In this document: piece after piece, positions 7,938 through 18,404 of the stretch | How positions within the stretch are numbered: the first letter of the stretch is position 1 | Layout: each line of letters begins with the position of its first letter | Source of the DNA: Magnetococcales bacterium | Lineage (GTDB): Bacteria > Pseudomonadota > Magnetococcia > Magnetococcales > DC0425bin3 | Reading direction: 5' to 3' | Length of the DNA stretch: 62,231 bases | Assembly (NCBI GenBank): GCA_015228935.1 | Contig: JADGCO010000013.1 | Span: 1-62,231, forward strand | Position numbers and translations under genes: made by a program | Notes under the pieces: generated by a model | The model's database searches: none | What the model was told of the DNA's origin: nothing | What the model saw: only the letters and a program-made list of their open reading frames with translations

Positions 7938-8921
7938 TCAGCGGATTTCAACAAAGGCACGCAGGCGCAAATCCCGTTGCCATTGCCGGTAGAGGTCCTG
8001 GATTTTGGTCTCTCGCAACCGGTTTTCCAACTCGGCCCGATTGGCATCGGAGCCCATGGCATCTCCGGGGGCACTTTTGCGTTCAATCACCTGGAAAACG
8101 TGCAAACCTTGCGCTGTCTGCAAGGGACCGGCCACAGCTCCGGGTGCCAGTGAAAACACCGCTTTTTCCAGCTCCGGAACCATTTCACCCCGTTTGAACC
8201 ACCCCATATCCCCCCCTTTCAGGCCGGTCGGATCATCGGAATATTGACCAGCCAGGGTGGAGAGAGACTCGCCGGCCCGCAGCCTCCGGACAATATCCTC
8301 CCCCTGCTTATGGAGTTTATCGATTTGTTCTGAGGTCATTTTTTCATGGGTGGCCAGAAGAATATGACCGAGATGAATTTGTTCCGGCCCATCCGCAGCA
8401 CGCAAGGTCCGGTGCAAATCCTTGATTTCATCCTCTGTGACCGCAACCAGAGGCCGGATGACCTGTGCGATCAGGCGGGATTGCAGCAATTCCTGTTGAA
8501 TGCTGTCCCGGAAAGAAGCGAGTTCAATGCCCTGGTCACGCAAAGACTTCAGGAAGCGATCCAAAGGAAGTTTATTGTTTTTCGCCACTTGCGCCATGCC
8601 CTGCTCGATATCCTTGTCGGTGATTTCAATATTGAGGGCATGTGCCTTGCGTTCGCGCAGCTTGCGGAGAATCAGTTCTTCCACCACCCGCCGGCGCACC
8701 TGGGATTCATCCCGCAGTTCCCCGTTGCGGGAAAGGCGTCGGATGACCGGATCGGCTACCGCATTGACTTCGCTCATGGTGATGATGTCCCCTTCCACCA
8801 CGGCAACGATGCGGTCCAGTTGCGCGGCCATCACCCATGGTGAAATCCCTGCCATAACAAGCAGAGTCAGGATAAATAACATCTTCCTCGTCACGGATTG
8901 TTGTGCCACCACGCTCTCCAT
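7938..8921 (-). CDS. surA: Periplasmic chaperone and peptidyl-prolyl isomerase SurA
   Basis: SurA escorts outer-membrane proteins, including LptD, across the periplasm. The 327-residue product has a signal peptide (hydrophobic about 14-32), a SurA N-terminal domain (about 33-165) and a parvulin-type rotamase domain (about 180-285: IHLGHILLATHE, YSDDPTG, GGDMGWFKRGEMVPELE). Only one parvulin domain is present, whereas E. coli SurA has two. The gene lies directly downstream of its presumed client gene lptD, 84 bases away. Confidence 0.92.
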   Translation of the reverse strand: MESVVAQQSVTRKMLFILTLLVMAGISPWVMAAQLDRIVAVVEGDIITMSEVNAVADPVIRRLSRNGELRDESQVRRRVVEELILRKLRERKAHALNIEITDKDIEQGMAQVAKNNKLPLDRFLKSLRDQGIELASFRDSIQQELLQSRLIAQVIRPLVAVTEDEIKDLHRTLRAADGPEQIHLGHILLATHEKMTSEQIDKLHKQGEDIVRRLRAGESLSTLAGQYSDDPTGLKGGDMGWFKRGEMVPELEKAVFSLAPGAVAGPLQTAQGLHVFQVIERKSAPGDAMGSDANRAELENRLRETKIQDLYRQWQRDLRLRAFVEIR

Positions 8922-9005
8922 ATTTTCTGTTCACGACAACCACACCGGAACTTTGGAATCCTCGCCCCACCGGCACGGCTGGAATCCTCTGCGTCACAAC
9001 CGGTT

Positions 9006-11276
9006 TCAATTGACGCCATAACCACCAAGCCCTTTGAAGTTGATCAGGAAACCAGCAAACCCACCCCCATGATCGACCGTGCTTGACGACAGCCTGCGCC
9101 CGGCGATCAGCTCCAGGGACCAGCAATCATGTTCGTAAGTCAGGCCGGATCGCCAGTTTTTGACATCGCGTTGCTCCAGGGAATAATTGACCTTTTGCGA
9201 CCACCGCCATCCGTCGGTCAATCCGATACGCGCTCCCAGGGTGGCATCCTTGATTGTTTCGCTGGTCTCCTGACGGTTCAGGTTGAATCCGACATCATAC
9301 TTGTCCTTGTGCGGCGTGGTATAGGAAACGGCAGCATCCGTGGCCATGAAGGTTGCTGCATAGGGATCGAAGCGCGTGGCAGTCGTCACGGACCATTGAT
9401 CCGATAGAAACACGTTGAGTGAGGAGACAACATCGGAAAAAGAGTGCCCTTTCTGGTAATCCCGCTCTCCGGCAGGGGCATAGCGTTGACCGACCGTCAG
9501 ATTGGCCACCTCACGCACCTGGGCTTTTTCCGTCTGCCGACCCAGAAAACGATTGGTCACGCCATAGGTCAACCAGTGACCACTGCTGATCCGGTCAATT
9601 CCCGGATAGAGATTGGTGGCAAAGAGGTTGGACGTGGAAAATTCCCGCAAGACCGGATCGTTATTTGAAATACTGGCGCGGGAATCATAATTCGGGACGT
9701 CGCTCTGCCCCTGGACAGCATTGACGGTATATTGCACGCTCGGTTCGACAGTGTGCTTCAAGGTGGCCAGGAGGAGTGTCGGCCACTCTTGCCGGGAGTA
9801 GGTGCGTTGCAGATGGCTGTTCAGACGCACATTGACCAGGGAGGCTTCCCGATGTGCGGAACCGTCGGCCCGCCCTCCCGCCTGAATGGGATTGTCACTG
9901 ACCTGATAGAGAGTTTCCCGCACGCCCAGCCGGGTATGCAACTGTCCAATCGACAGGGATCGGACATGATTCAGGGTGGGTGCCAGATCCACGCGATTGG
10001 TCAAATCGCCGGTCAATTGATAAAAATTATCAAACCGGACCACACTTCCCATCCGCCATCCCGACCCCCATTGCGGCAAGGGACGCTCATCCACCAGGCG
10101 GGCATAAGGCAACTGTTGCACGGTTTGGCGGTCATTGGGTGCCTGCAAGTCCTGAAACCAGCGTACCCCGGTCTCCACGCCGGTAAAGGCCCGCTCACGG
10201 GACCAAAGCCGGTCGAGTTGCACATTGGAGTCCAGATGGCGGTTGGTATTTTCCACCAGTTTTTGCTCAAAATCGTTGATGAAATCACGGGATTGGGTCT
10301 GTTCCAGACGTGCCTTGAAACGCCAGTCGTCCCATTGATGAAAATGGTCGAAAACCGTCAGGCCACGAAACTCTTCCCGCTTGGTGTCATAGATGTCATG
10401 GGTTTCAATCTCGCCGTGATAGCCGACGCCCATGTACCGATATTGCACCTTGCCCAGCACACCCCGGTTGCTCGTCGGATGCAGGGTCAGGGTGGCATCC
10501 CGTTCGGGAGCCAGGTTCAAATAATAGGGAACATCCAGTTCCAGACCATTGGCAGAGCTGACCCGCAGGGAAGGAGTCAAAAAGCCGTTCTGGCGAATAT
10601 TCTGTACCGGCTGACTCCACCAGGGCGTATAGGCCACGGGCAGATCGTGCAAAAAGAGCGTCACGTTGCGTGCGGTGGCCTCGTTATCCGGGCGGTTGAC
10701 CTCGATCTGATCGGATTTCAGGTACCAGGGCGGTTTGTCGCAGTCGCAGTTGGTGTAACTGGCATCGTACAGGATCAGATTGTCCTTGTCATGCAAGACC
10801 ACTTTTTCAGCCGTGGCATGTCCACCGGGTCCTTTCATATCGATCACTGCTTTTTCCAGCAGACCACGGGCCGTATTCTGTTCGAATTGCAAATGTGATC
10901 CGAAAAATTGATCCCCACTGCGTTGCAGATGCACCTGACCATCGGCACGCATTTTTCGGGTTTGCGGATTGTAGGAAAGTTGATTCGCTTCCAGTAAAAA
11001 TTTATCTGTCTGTTTGAGTCGGACATGCCCCGTGGCCAGCACCCGACTGCTGGCCTGATCCTGTTCCAACTGATCGGCCTCGACCTCCAGGGGCGGGGAC
11101 TCCTCTCCCCATCCAGGACGCGCCACGGGCCATGCGGCCAGTAGAAGACTCAACCACAAGATTCCAAGCCATTGTTTTTTCGGGCTACAGCGCTTCAGAC
11201 CTGTACGATACAGGCATCGCAAGGCATGCATCAAGGTGTCATCCCATCTTGAGATCATGGTGTCACGAGTCGCCAC
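9006..11276 (-). CDS. lptD: LPS-assembly protein LptD
   Basis: LptD is the outer-membrane beta-barrel that inserts lipopolysaccharide into the outer leaflet. The 756-residue product has an N-terminal signal region (hydrophobic about 37-48), an OstA-like periplasmic domain (EVEADQLEQDQASSRV, ATGHVRLKQTDK) and a large C-terminal barrel. Cysteines in NCDCDKPPW and a single EHDCW near the end may supply the inter-domain disulfides known in E. coli LptD. The frame opens at a GTG (11276); ATG at 11258 or 11231 are alternatives and none has a strong ribosome binding site. Confidence 0.93.
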   Translation of the reverse strand: MATRDTMISRWDDTLMHALRCLYRTGLKRCSPKKQWLGILWLSLLLAAWPVARPGWGEESPPLEVEADQLEQDQASSRVLATGHVRLKQTDKFLLEANQLSYNPQTRKMRADGQVHLQRSGDQFFGSHLQFEQNTARGLLEKAVIDMKGPGGHATAEKVVLHDKDNLILYDASYTNCDCDKPPWYLKSDQIEVNRPDNEATARNVTLFLHDLPVAYTPWWSQPVQNIRQNGFLTPSLRVSSANGLELDVPYYLNLAPERDATLTLHPTSNRGVLGKVQYRYMGVGYHGEIETHDIYDTKREEFRGLTVFDHFHQWDDWRFKARLEQTQSRDFINDFEQKLVENTNRHLDSNVQLDRLWSRERAFTGVETGVRWFQDLQAPNDRQTVQQLPYARLVDERPLPQWGSGWRMGSVVRFDNFYQLTGDLTNRVDLAPTLNHVRSLSIGQLHTRLGVRETLYQVSDNPIQAGGRADGSAHREASLVNVRLNSHLQRTYSRQEWPTLLLATLKHTVEPSVQYTVNAVQGQSDVPNYDSRASISNNDPVLREFSTSNLFATNLYPGIDRISSGHWLTYGVTNRFLGRQTEKAQVREVANLTVGQRYAPAGERDYQKGHSFSDVVSSLNVFLSDQWSVTTATRFDPYAATFMATDAAVSYTTPHKDKYDVGFNLNRQETSETIKDATLGARIGLTDGWRWSQKVNYSLEQRDVKNWRSGLTYEHDCWSLELIAGRRLSSSTVDHGGGFAGFLINFKGLGGYGVN

Positions 11277-11394
11277 GTTCCCGACTCCAACGGATCATGA
11301 TAACAGGGAAACACCTCTTTCCACCAGTCGCTTGCAACGCCCGCAATCTCGTTCATAATGAACCAGGTGATCTGGACCTTCAGAAGGATGCTGC

Positions 11395-13257
11395 ATGCCG
11401 TTATCGTTGTCACCCCCCATGTCCTCCGCACCCGACCCGGCCCTGGCCGTGTTGCAGCACTATTTTGGCTATGAACATTTTCGGGGCTTTCAACGCGAGG
11501 TCATTGCCCATGTCACGGCAGGGGGCGACGCCGTGGTCCTCATGCCCACGGGCGGAGGCAAGTCGCTTTGCTTTCAGATTCCCTCCTTGCTGCGACCTGG
11601 TGTCGGGGTGGTGATTTCGCCCCTCATTGCCCTGATGCAGGATCAGGTGGGTGCGTTACGGCAGAATGGTATCCGGGCGGCCTTCATCAACTCCTCTTTG
11701 AGCAGTCAGGAGGTTTGGCAGGTGGTCAATCGGGCCAGGTCCCGGGAACTCGACCTGCTCTACATGGCCCCGGAGCGTTTGTTGCTTGATTCCACGCTGG
11801 ATCTGCTCGCCAGCCTGCCCATCGCCCTGTTTGCCATCGATGAAGCCCATTGCGTCTCCCAGTGGGGGCATGATTTTCGTCCCAACTATCTGGGTTTGAC
11901 CGTATTGGCCGAACGTTTTCCCGGCATACCCCGCCTGGCCCTGACCGCCACGGCGGATGCCCCGACCCGGGCTGAAATCATCCAACGTTTGCGTCTGGAA
12001 GGGGCGCGGCAGTTTATCGCCGGATTCGACCGTCCCAACATTCGCTATCAGATTCAGCCCAAAAACAATCCCCGTCAACAGTTGCAGCATTTTCTCGCCA
12101 GTGAACACCCTCGTGATGCAGGCATCGTCTACTGTCTGTCACGCGCCAAGGTCGAGGATACGGCCGACTGGTTGGCCGACAAGGGTTGGAAGGCCTTGCC
12201 CTACCATGCCGGCCTGGAGACCGGGATTCGACGCCGTCATCAGGAGCGGTTTTTGTTCGAAGATGGCATCATCATCGTGGCCACCATTGCCTTTGGCATG
12301 GGAATTGACAAACCCGATGTCCGTTTTGTCGCGCACCTCGACCTCCCCAAAAGCCTGGAAGCCTATTATCAGGAAACAGGTCGGGCCGGTCGGGATGGAT
12401 TGCCCGCCAATGCCTTTCTCACCTATGGTCTGGAAGATGTGGCGATGCTGCGGCAATTTATCGACAACTCCCAGGCCGAGGAACACATCAAACGCCTCGA
12501 AATGCGCAAGCTGGATTCCCTGCTTGGCTTTTGTGAGACCACGCTGTGTCGGCGTCGGGTCCTGCTCAGCTATTTTGGCGACAATCCCCCGCCCACCTGT
12601 GGCAATTGTGATACCTGTCTGCATCCGGTTGCCACCTGGGATGGCTTGGTGGCGGCCCAAAAAGCCCTCTCCTGCATCTATCGCACCGGCCAAAAATTTG
12701 GTGCCGTCCACCTGATCGATGTCCTGACCGGCAAGCTGACCGACCGGGTGGAAAAATTTGCGCATCAAAAAATCAGCACCTTCGGTATTGGCAAGGAACT
12801 GACCCCTGAGCAGTGGCGGTCGGTATTCCGGCAGCTTGTGGCCGGAGGCTATGTGGCAGTGGATGTGGTGGGACATGGCGGTTTGCGTCTCTGCGAATCC
12901 AGCCGTCCCCTGTTGCGGGGCGAGCAACCCATTCTTTTCCGAAAAGATACCGTTCTATGCAAACCGCCGCGCCAGGAGCGCAAAAAAAAGGTTCCTCCGG
13001 ATCGCAAGAATTCACCCGCGCCAATCCCTCCCGACACATCTTCGGAACTGTGGGAGGCTTTGCGAGCCATGCGCCTGCAACTGGCCAAGGAACAAGGGGT
13101 TCCCCCCTTTACCATTTTTCATGACAGCACATTGCGCGCAATTGCCGCCGTCAGACCAGCATCCCTGGATGAACTCTCCGAAATCCATGGTATCGGTTCC
13201 AGAAAGCTCAAAAATTATGGCGAGCAGGTGTTGCGGGTGCTGGCTGCATATTCTTGA
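11395..13257 (+). CDS. recQ: ATP-dependent DNA helicase RecQ
   Basis: RecQ unwinds DNA in recombination and fork repair. The 620-residue product has the helicase core with Walker A PTGGGKS (about 51-57), DEAH box (149-152), the SF2 motif TATAD and [11 protein letters not shown] zinc-binding region follows ([18 protein letters not shown]), then an RQC winged helix and a C-terminal HRDC domain (about 550-620). All parts of a full-length bacterial RecQ are present. The ATG at 11395 follows AAGGA at good distance. It is divergent from lptD. Confidence 0.95.
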   Translation: MPLSLSPPMSSAPDPALAVLQHYFGYEHFRGFQREVIAHVTAGGDAVVLMPTGGGKSLCFQIPSLLRPGVGVVISPLIALMQDQVGALRQNGIRAAFINSSLSSQEVWQVVNRARSRELDLLYMAPERLLLDSTLDLLASLPIALFAIDEAHCVSQWGHDFRPNYLGLTVLAERFPGIPRLALTATADAPTRAEIIQRLRLEGARQFIAGFDRPNIRYQIQPKNNPRQQLQHFLASEHPRDAGIVYCLSRAKVEDTADWLADKGWKALPYHAGLETGIRRRHQERFLFEDGIIIVATIAFGMGIDKPDVRFVAHLDLPKSLEAYYQETGRAGRDGLPANAFLTYGLEDVAMLRQFIDNSQAEEHIKRLEMRKLDSLLGFCETTLCRRRVLLSYFGDNPPPTCGNCDTCLHPVATWDGLVAAQKALSCIYRTGQKFGAVHLIDVLTGKLTDRVEKFAHQKISTFGIGKELTPEQWRSVFRQLVAGGYVAVDVVGHGGLRLCESSRPLLRGEQPILFRKDTVLCKPPRQERKKKVPPDRKNSPAPIPPDTSSELWEALRAMRLQLAKEQGVPPFTIFHDSTLRAIAAVRPASLDELSEIHGIGSRKLKNYGEQVLRVLAAYS

Positions 13258-13293
13258 AAGGGACAGCGGTTCGAAAGTCACTTGCGAATCGTA

Positions 13294-13310
13294 ATGAGAA
13301 TGTGTATCAT
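13294..13310 (+). promoter_or_regulatory. Possible Fur-type operator before the iron transporter
   Basis: ATGAGAATGTGTATCAT is an imperfect palindrome (ATGA-A...T-TCAT) in an AT-rich patch 48 bases before the iron transporter's ATPase gene. It resembles Fur-family operators in composition and symmetry but is not a close match to the classical 19-base box. Iron-responsive repression of the transporter is inferred from position and gene function. Confidence 0.45.
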
Positions 13311-13357
13311 TTTCTTTGTTACAAACACGACTGCCGGACAAGGAATGATGAACACTC

Positions 13358-14437
13358 ATGGCTGCTGAACCTGGCAAACCCCTGTTGCAACTGGAAAATA
13401 TTGTTTGTGGTTACCGGGGCCACCCGGTGGTTCGTTCCCTCTCCCTGACCGTCGCCAGGGGTGAACTGGTCAGCCTGCTGGGCTCAAGCGGCTGCGGAAA
13501 AACGACCGTGCTGCGTGCCATTGCCGGATTCACCTCCCTGGATGGCGGGAAAATCATTCTGGATGGCAAGGTCATGGCGCATCCAGGCCTGACCACGCCC
13601 CCGGAAAAGCGGGGGGTGGGCATGGTGTTTCAGGATTATGCCCTGTTTCCGCACCTGACGGTCGAGGAGAACATTGCCTACGGTCTGCGAGGCCGTTCCA
13701 AGGCAGACCGACAGGCAAAAATCATGGAAATGCTGGAGCTGGTGGGATTGGCCAACCTGAAAAAACGCTATCCCCATGAACTCTCCGGCGGGCAACAACA
13801 ACGCACAGCACTGGCACGCGCCCTGGCACCCCATCCAGACCTGATTTTGCTGGATGAACCCTTTTCCAACCTGGACGTGGACCTGCGGGAACGACTCAGT
13901 CTGGAGGTGCGCCAGATTCTGGAAAGCCAGGGCATGACCGGCATTCTCGTGACCCACGACCAGAACGAGGCTTTTGCCTGGGGAGAGAAGATCGGCGTTC
14001 TGCACGAGGGACATTTGCGCCAATGGGGAACGCCCTATGAACTTTATCACACCCCTGCCGACCGCTTCGTGGCAGGATTCATCGGTCAGGGTACCTTCAT
14101 TACCGGTGTCTACAGCGCCCCGAATGCCGTGATGACCTCCGCTGGAACCGTCTTGCACGGACAAGGAAAACTGGTCGGGAAAGCAGGCGACCCGCTGGAA
14201 GTGTTGATTCGCCCGGATGATGTCGTCCCCGATGCCACATCCCCCGTGACGGCCCGGGTGATTCGTCGTGCTTTCAAAGGGGCGGAAATCCTTTACACCA
14301 TGCAGTTGGACTCCGGCTGTCAACTGCAAGCCCTGTTTCCCTCGCATCACAACCATGCCGAAGGCGAACAGGTGCAGATACGTGTGGCCACGGACCATCT
14401 AGTGGCTTTTCCCCTCCCGCGTCAGGAGGGGATCTGA
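13358..14437 (+). CDS. fbpC: Iron(III) ABC importer, ATP-binding protein
   Basis: The ATPase powers uptake of ferric iron across the inner membrane. The 359-residue product contains Walker A GSSGCGKT (42-49), the ABC signature LSGGQQQR (about 142-149), Walker B LILLDEPFSN and the switch histidine in LVTHDQNEA. About 130 extra C-terminal residues form a TOBE-like regulatory domain, as in FbpC and PotA-type ATPases. It is first in an operon with the binding protein (24-base gap) and permease. Iron rather than polyamine or sulfate is inferred from the binding protein. Confidence 0.88.
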   Translation: MAAEPGKPLLQLENIVCGYRGHPVVRSLSLTVARGELVSLLGSSGCGKTTVLRAIAGFTSLDGGKIILDGKVMAHPGLTTPPEKRGVGMVFQDYALFPHLTVEENIAYGLRGRSKADRQAKIMEMLELVGLANLKKRYPHELSGGQQQRTALARALAPHPDLILLDEPFSNLDVDLRERLSLEVRQILESQGMTGILVTHDQNEAFAWGEKIGVLHEGHLRQWGTPYELYHTPADRFVAGFIGQGTFITGVYSAPNAVMTSAGTVLHGQGKLVGKAGDPLEVLIRPDDVVPDATSPVTARVIRRAFKGAEILYTMQLDSGCQLQALFPSHHNHAEGEQVQIRVATDHLVAFPLPRQEGI

Positions 14438-14461
14438 AAATGGACAAAGGAGCGTAACAAC

Positions 14462-15466
14462 ATGAAAAATAACGTTATAACAGGTATGCTGTTGGCAGGT
14501 GCCCTGCTGCTGGGTACGGCAGCGGCTCAGGCCGAAGAGATTGTGATCTATTCGGCCCGCAAGGAACACCTCCTGAAACCCCTTCTGGATGCCTACCAAA
14601 AAAAAACCGGCGTCAGTGCCCGCTACCTGACCGATGCCGAAGGACCCCTGTTGGCCCGTCTGCAAGCCGAAGGCCAGGCCACTCCGGCTGACATGCTGGT
14701 CACCGTGGATGCCGGCAATCTCTGGAATGCCGGACAAAAAGAGGTGTTGGCTGCCGTTGATTCCGCCATGCTCAAGGAAAACATACCGGCACATCTGCGG
14801 GATCCGGAAAATCGCTGGTTTGGTCTGTCGATCCGGGCGCGCACGCTGGTCTACAGCACGGAGCGGGTAAAACCAACGGATCTTTCCACCTATGAGGCCC
14901 TCGCCGAACCCCAGTGGCAAAAAAAACTCTGCCTGCGCAGTTCCGAAAAAGTCTATAACCAATCCCTGGTGGCCATGATGATTGCCCGGCTCGGAGAACC
15001 CGCCACGGAAAAAATTGTGCGCGGTTGGGTCGCCAATCTGGCTGTGCCGGTTTTTTCCAACGATACCAAGCTCATGGAAGCCATTACCGCCGGGCAGTGT
15101 GATGTTGGTATCGTCAATACCTATTACTTTGGCGAGCTGCTCAAGAAAAATCCCAAAATTCCCCTGGCCCTCTATTGGCCAAATCAGCAAACCAGCGGCG
15201 TCCACATCAACATATCCGGAGCCGGCATCACCCGTCATGCCAAACATGCCGCCGCCGCCATCAAGCTCCTGGAGTGGCTGACCACCCCCGAGGCCCAACA
15301 AATTTTCGCCGGTCTGAACATGGAATACCCGGTCAATCCCAAAGTCGCACCTCACGCCACCGTGGCAGCCTGGGGTGAATTCAAAAGCGACAATCTCCCG
15401 GTCGCCCTGGCCGGAAAACACCAGGCCGATGCCGTCCGACTCATGGATCGGGCCGGGTATAAGTGA
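14462..15466 (+). CDS. fbpA: Periplasmic iron(III)-binding protein
   Basis: The 334-residue protein has a signal peptide ending AAAQA (about residue 24), followed by EEIVIYSARKEHL, the typical start of FbpA/FutA-type ferric-binding proteins. A pair of tyrosines in NTYYFGE (Tyr221, Tyr222) matches the iron-ligating tyrosines of the family. It should capture Fe(III) in the periplasm and hand it to the permease. The stop overlaps the permease GTG start by 4 bases. Confidence 0.9.
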   Translation: MKNNVITGMLLAGALLLGTAAAQAEEIVIYSARKEHLLKPLLDAYQKKTGVSARYLTDAEGPLLARLQAEGQATPADMLVTVDAGNLWNAGQKEVLAAVDSAMLKENIPAHLRDPENRWFGLSIRARTLVYSTERVKPTDLSTYEALAEPQWQKKLCLRSSEKVYNQSLVAMMIARLGEPATEKIVRGWVANLAVPVFSNDTKLMEAITAGQCDVGIVNTYYFGELLKKNPKIPLALYWPNQQTSGVHINISGAGITRHAKHAAAAIKLLEWLTTPEAQQIFAGLNMEYPVNPKVAPHATVAAWGEFKSDNLPVALAGKHQADAVRLMDRAGYK

Positions 15467-17094
15467 TATCCGTGCGTAAGATGAAATTTTTGGGTGGTAA
15501 ATGGGGTTATTCTGCATGGGGCGTGGCCCTGGTGGTCATTTGTCCCCTGGGTGTCATCCTGACTGCCTGGATCACACCGGAATGGGCCGTATGGCGTCAT
15601 CTGGTCGATACGATCCTGGGAGAGCTGTTGCTCAATACCGTCCTGCTCATGGTCGGCGTGGCGGTGGGCGTCCTGGTCCTGGGGGTCACTCTGGCCTGGC
15701 TCACCGCCATGTGTACCTTTCCAGGACGCGGTTTTTTCGACTGGGCCTTGATTCTCCCCCTGGCCATCCCCGCCTATGTCCTTGCCTTTGCCGCCCTGGG
15801 ATTCCTCGATTACAGCGGTCCCCTTCAATCCTGGTTGACGGCCCGTTTTGGTCCGCGTGGCTATTGGTTTCCGGAAATGCGTTCCCCGGGCATGACGATT
15901 GCGGTCCTGACTTTGACGCTTTATCCCTACGTCTACATGCTGGCCCGGGCCGCTTTTTTGAATCAGGGGCGGCGCATGTTGGAAGCCTCCCGCATTTTGG
16001 GTCGCACCCCGTGGGGAGCCTTTCTGCACGCGGCCCTGCCCATGGCCAGACCCGCCATCGCGGCGGGTTGTGCCCTGGCCGTCATGGAAGCCCTGGCGGA
16101 TTTTGGGGCCGTCTCCACCCTCAACTACAACACCTTCACCACCGCCATCTACAAGGCCTGGTTCGGCCTGTTCAACATCGAAGCTGCCGCCCAACTGGCT
16201 TCTCTTCTGTTATTGTTCGTCGGCATGGCCCTGGTGCTTGAACAACACATGCGGGGACGGGCACGTTATTTCAGCAACGATGGCACCCACACCGGCACCC
16301 GGGTTCCCTTGCGTACCCTGCCGGCTTTTTTTGCCACCACGTTTGCCGGCATCGTTCTGACCCTTGCTTTCATCCTGCCCCTGGGTCAACTGCTCGTCTG
16401 GGTTTGGCAGACAAAGCTGCTCGACCTGAATACCCGGTATTGGGAACTGGTGTCCCATACCCTGATCCTGGGTGGTGGAGCGGCCCTGCTGACCACAACC
16501 GGAGCCTTGTTTCTGGGAATTGCCCACAAACAACGGCCTGGCATCTCCCTGCAAACGGCTGTGCGTCTGGCCACGTTGGGGTATGCCATGCCGGGTTCGG
16601 TCCTGGCGGTTGGGGTGATGTTGACCGTGGTCTGGTTCGACAAGGGAGTGACCGTCCTTTTCCAGGGTTGGTTCGGCACAACCTCCGGAAACTGGGTCAG
16701 TGGCACGCTCCTGGCTCTTTTGTTTGCCTATCTGGTCCGATTTTTGGCCGTGGCCTTCGGGCCGGTCAACAGTGGTCTGGAACGCATCCGGCCTTCCATC
16801 CCGGAGGCCGCCCAGTCGCTTGGTTCCAGCAACAGGGAGATCGTGCGCCGCATTTATCTCCCCATCCTGCGTCCCTCTCTGCTGACGGCACTCCTTCTGG
16901 TCCTGGTGGAAGTCATGAAAGAGATGCCCGCAACCCTGCTCCTGCGTCCTTTTGGTTGGGACACTTTGGCCACCCGGATTTATGAAATGACCTCCGAAGG
17001 AGAGTGGCAACGGGCTGCCCTGCCCGCCGTGACCCTGGTCCTGGCCGGTATGGTGCCGGTAATTCTGCTCGTTCGCAAAACCATGCGGCATTGA
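15463..17094 (+). CDS. fbpB: Iron(III) ABC importer, fused permease
   Basis: The 543-residue inner-membrane protein has about twelve transmembrane helices in two similar halves. Each half has the cytoplasmic EAA-type loop that contacts the ATPase: EASRILGRTPWGAFLHAALP and EAAQSLGSSNREIVRRIYLP. This is the FbpB arrangement, in which two permease domains are fused in one chain. Translation starts at GTG 15463, overlapping the binding-protein stop (GTGA), so the two are probably coupled. Confidence 0.92.
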   Translation: MISVRKMKFLGGKWGYSAWGVALVVICPLGVILTAWITPEWAVWRHLVDTILGELLLNTVLLMVGVAVGVLVLGVTLAWLTAMCTFPGRGFFDWALILPLAIPAYVLAFAALGFLDYSGPLQSWLTARFGPRGYWFPEMRSPGMTIAVLTLTLYPYVYMLARAAFLNQGRRMLEASRILGRTPWGAFLHAALPMARPAIAAGCALAVMEALADFGAVSTLNYNTFTTAIYKAWFGLFNIEAAAQLASLLLLFVGMALVLEQHMRGRARYFSNDGTHTGTRVPLRTLPAFFATTFAGIVLTLAFILPLGQLLVWVWQTKLLDLNTRYWELVSHTLILGGGAALLTTTGALFLGIAHKQRPGISLQTAVRLATLGYAMPGSVLAVGVMLTVVWFDKGVTVLFQGWFGTTSGNWVSGTLLALLFAYLVRFLAVAFGPVNSGLERIRPSIPEAAQSLGSSNREIVRRIYLPILRPSLLTALLLVLVEVMKEMPATLLLRPFGWDTLATRIYEMTSEGEWQRAALPAVTLVLAGMVPVILLVRKTMRH

Positions 17095-17119
17095 ATTTTG
17101 AAACGACAAGTCGGGTGGA

Positions 17120-18316
17120 TCATTCAACGGCTTGCAATGGCATGCTCAGGGCAATTTCCGTTCCTGATTCATCGGTTCGGACCACATCAAGGACGCCAGA
17201 CATCAAATCCGCCAGTTTTTTACAGATGGCCAAGCCCAGACCGAACCCTCCCTCCTTGCGTGTCATGGGTGATTCCGCCTGGGTGAAGGCATGAAATATC
17301 ACCTCACGCTTGTTGGGTGGAATCCCGCTGCCGGTATCCTTGATGGAAAAACGGAATCGGTCTACCGCCAAGCCGGTTGATTGCTCCCGCGTCAGTTGGA
17401 GAGTGACCCCGCCCCGTTGGGTAAACTTGATCCCATTTGTCAGGAGATGACGGAGTACCTGGGTCAGGCGGCGGGGATCGCCGAGAACAAAATCAGGTAT
17501 GTCAGGCCCTTTCCGGAACTCAAGTGCCAGCCCTTTGCGTCCGGCCTCCTTTTCCAGAGCCGACATCATTGCAGCAATCTGGTCAACAAGGGGAAACCGG
17601 GTGTGGGTCAGGGAAAAGTGGCGCGGATCCATCTGGACAAAGTCAATAATGTCGTTGATATTATCCAGTAGAGACTGCCCGGAGTCCCGGATAAGATGCA
17701 ACAGTTCTCCCTCGCAGGGACTTTCTGGATCCGCTTCCAGCAAAAAATCGGAAAAACCGATGATGCTGTTCAAGGGAGTCCGCATTTCATGGCTGATCAC
17801 GGCCAGAAAATCCGCCTTCGCCTGATTGGCAAATTCCAGGTCCTTTCGCGTAATCTCAAGCTCTCGCGTTCGTTCCTGGACAAGGGATTCCAGATGAAAG
17901 CGGTGCCGGCGCAGTTCAAGTTGGTTACGCACCCGGGATAATAACAAACCAGGGTGAAGGGGCTTGGCGATGTAATCCACGGCTCCCAGTTCCAGTCCCT
18001 GCGCCTCATCATCAGGCTGATCCCGGGATGTCAGAAAAATGACCGGAATGTCGCGTGTTTGAGAGTCGGCCTTCAATCGCCGACAGGTTTCGTAACCACT
18101 CATGCCAGGCATCATGACGTCCAACAGGACAAGATCGATTCCCCCCTGTCGGGCAATTTTCAGGGCGGTCTCGCCGTTGGTGGCAATACGAAGAGCAAAC
18201 CGGTTGGCCAATGCCCCTTTGGTGGCATCGATTTGCTCTGGTTGGTCGTCTACCAACAAAATGATTCCTGAGGTAACCTCGCCACCCACTTGGCTGACTG
18301 TAACTGGATCCTGCAT
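17120..18316 (-). CDS. Response regulator-histidine kinase hybrid
   Basis: The 398-residue cytoplasmic protein begins with a receiver domain (about 15-130; phospho-acceptor Asp near 66 in LVLLDVMMPG; KPLHP lysine loop). A coiled linker leads to a HisKA domain (phospho-acceptor His near 175 in VISHEMRTPLNS) and a HATPase domain (GSGIPP, GGFGLGLAICKKL). It has no membrane segment, so its input is a phosphorelay or another protein. The start at 18316 follows AGGGA. It is convergent with fbpB and divergent from the OLD-like gene. Confidence 0.9.
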   Translation of the reverse strand: MQDPVTVSQVGGEVTSGIILLVDDQPEQIDATKGALANRFALRIATNGETALKIARQGGIDLVLLDVMMPGMSGYETCRRLKADSQTRDIPVIFLTSRDQPDDEAQGLELGAVDYIAKPLHPGLLLSRVRNQLELRRHRFHLESLVQERTRELEITRKDLEFANQAKADFLAVISHEMRTPLNSIIGFSDFLLEADPESPCEGELLHLIRDSGQSLLDNINDIIDFVQMDPRHFSLTHTRFPLVDQIAAMMSALEKEAGRKGLALEFRKGPDIPDFVLGDPRRLTQVLRHLLTNGIKFTQRGGVTLQLTREQSTGLAVDRFRFSIKDTGSGIPPNKREVIFHAFTQAESPMTRKEGGFGLGLAICKKLADLMSGVLDVVRTDESGTEIALSMPLQAVE

Positions 18317-18404
18317 AAGTTGTCCCTGTATGGATGATTCGTCTCGAAAAATAAATTGCCTGCCGTTAAAATGCCAAAAAAACCCCGAGAGGAGACCATA
18401 CACC

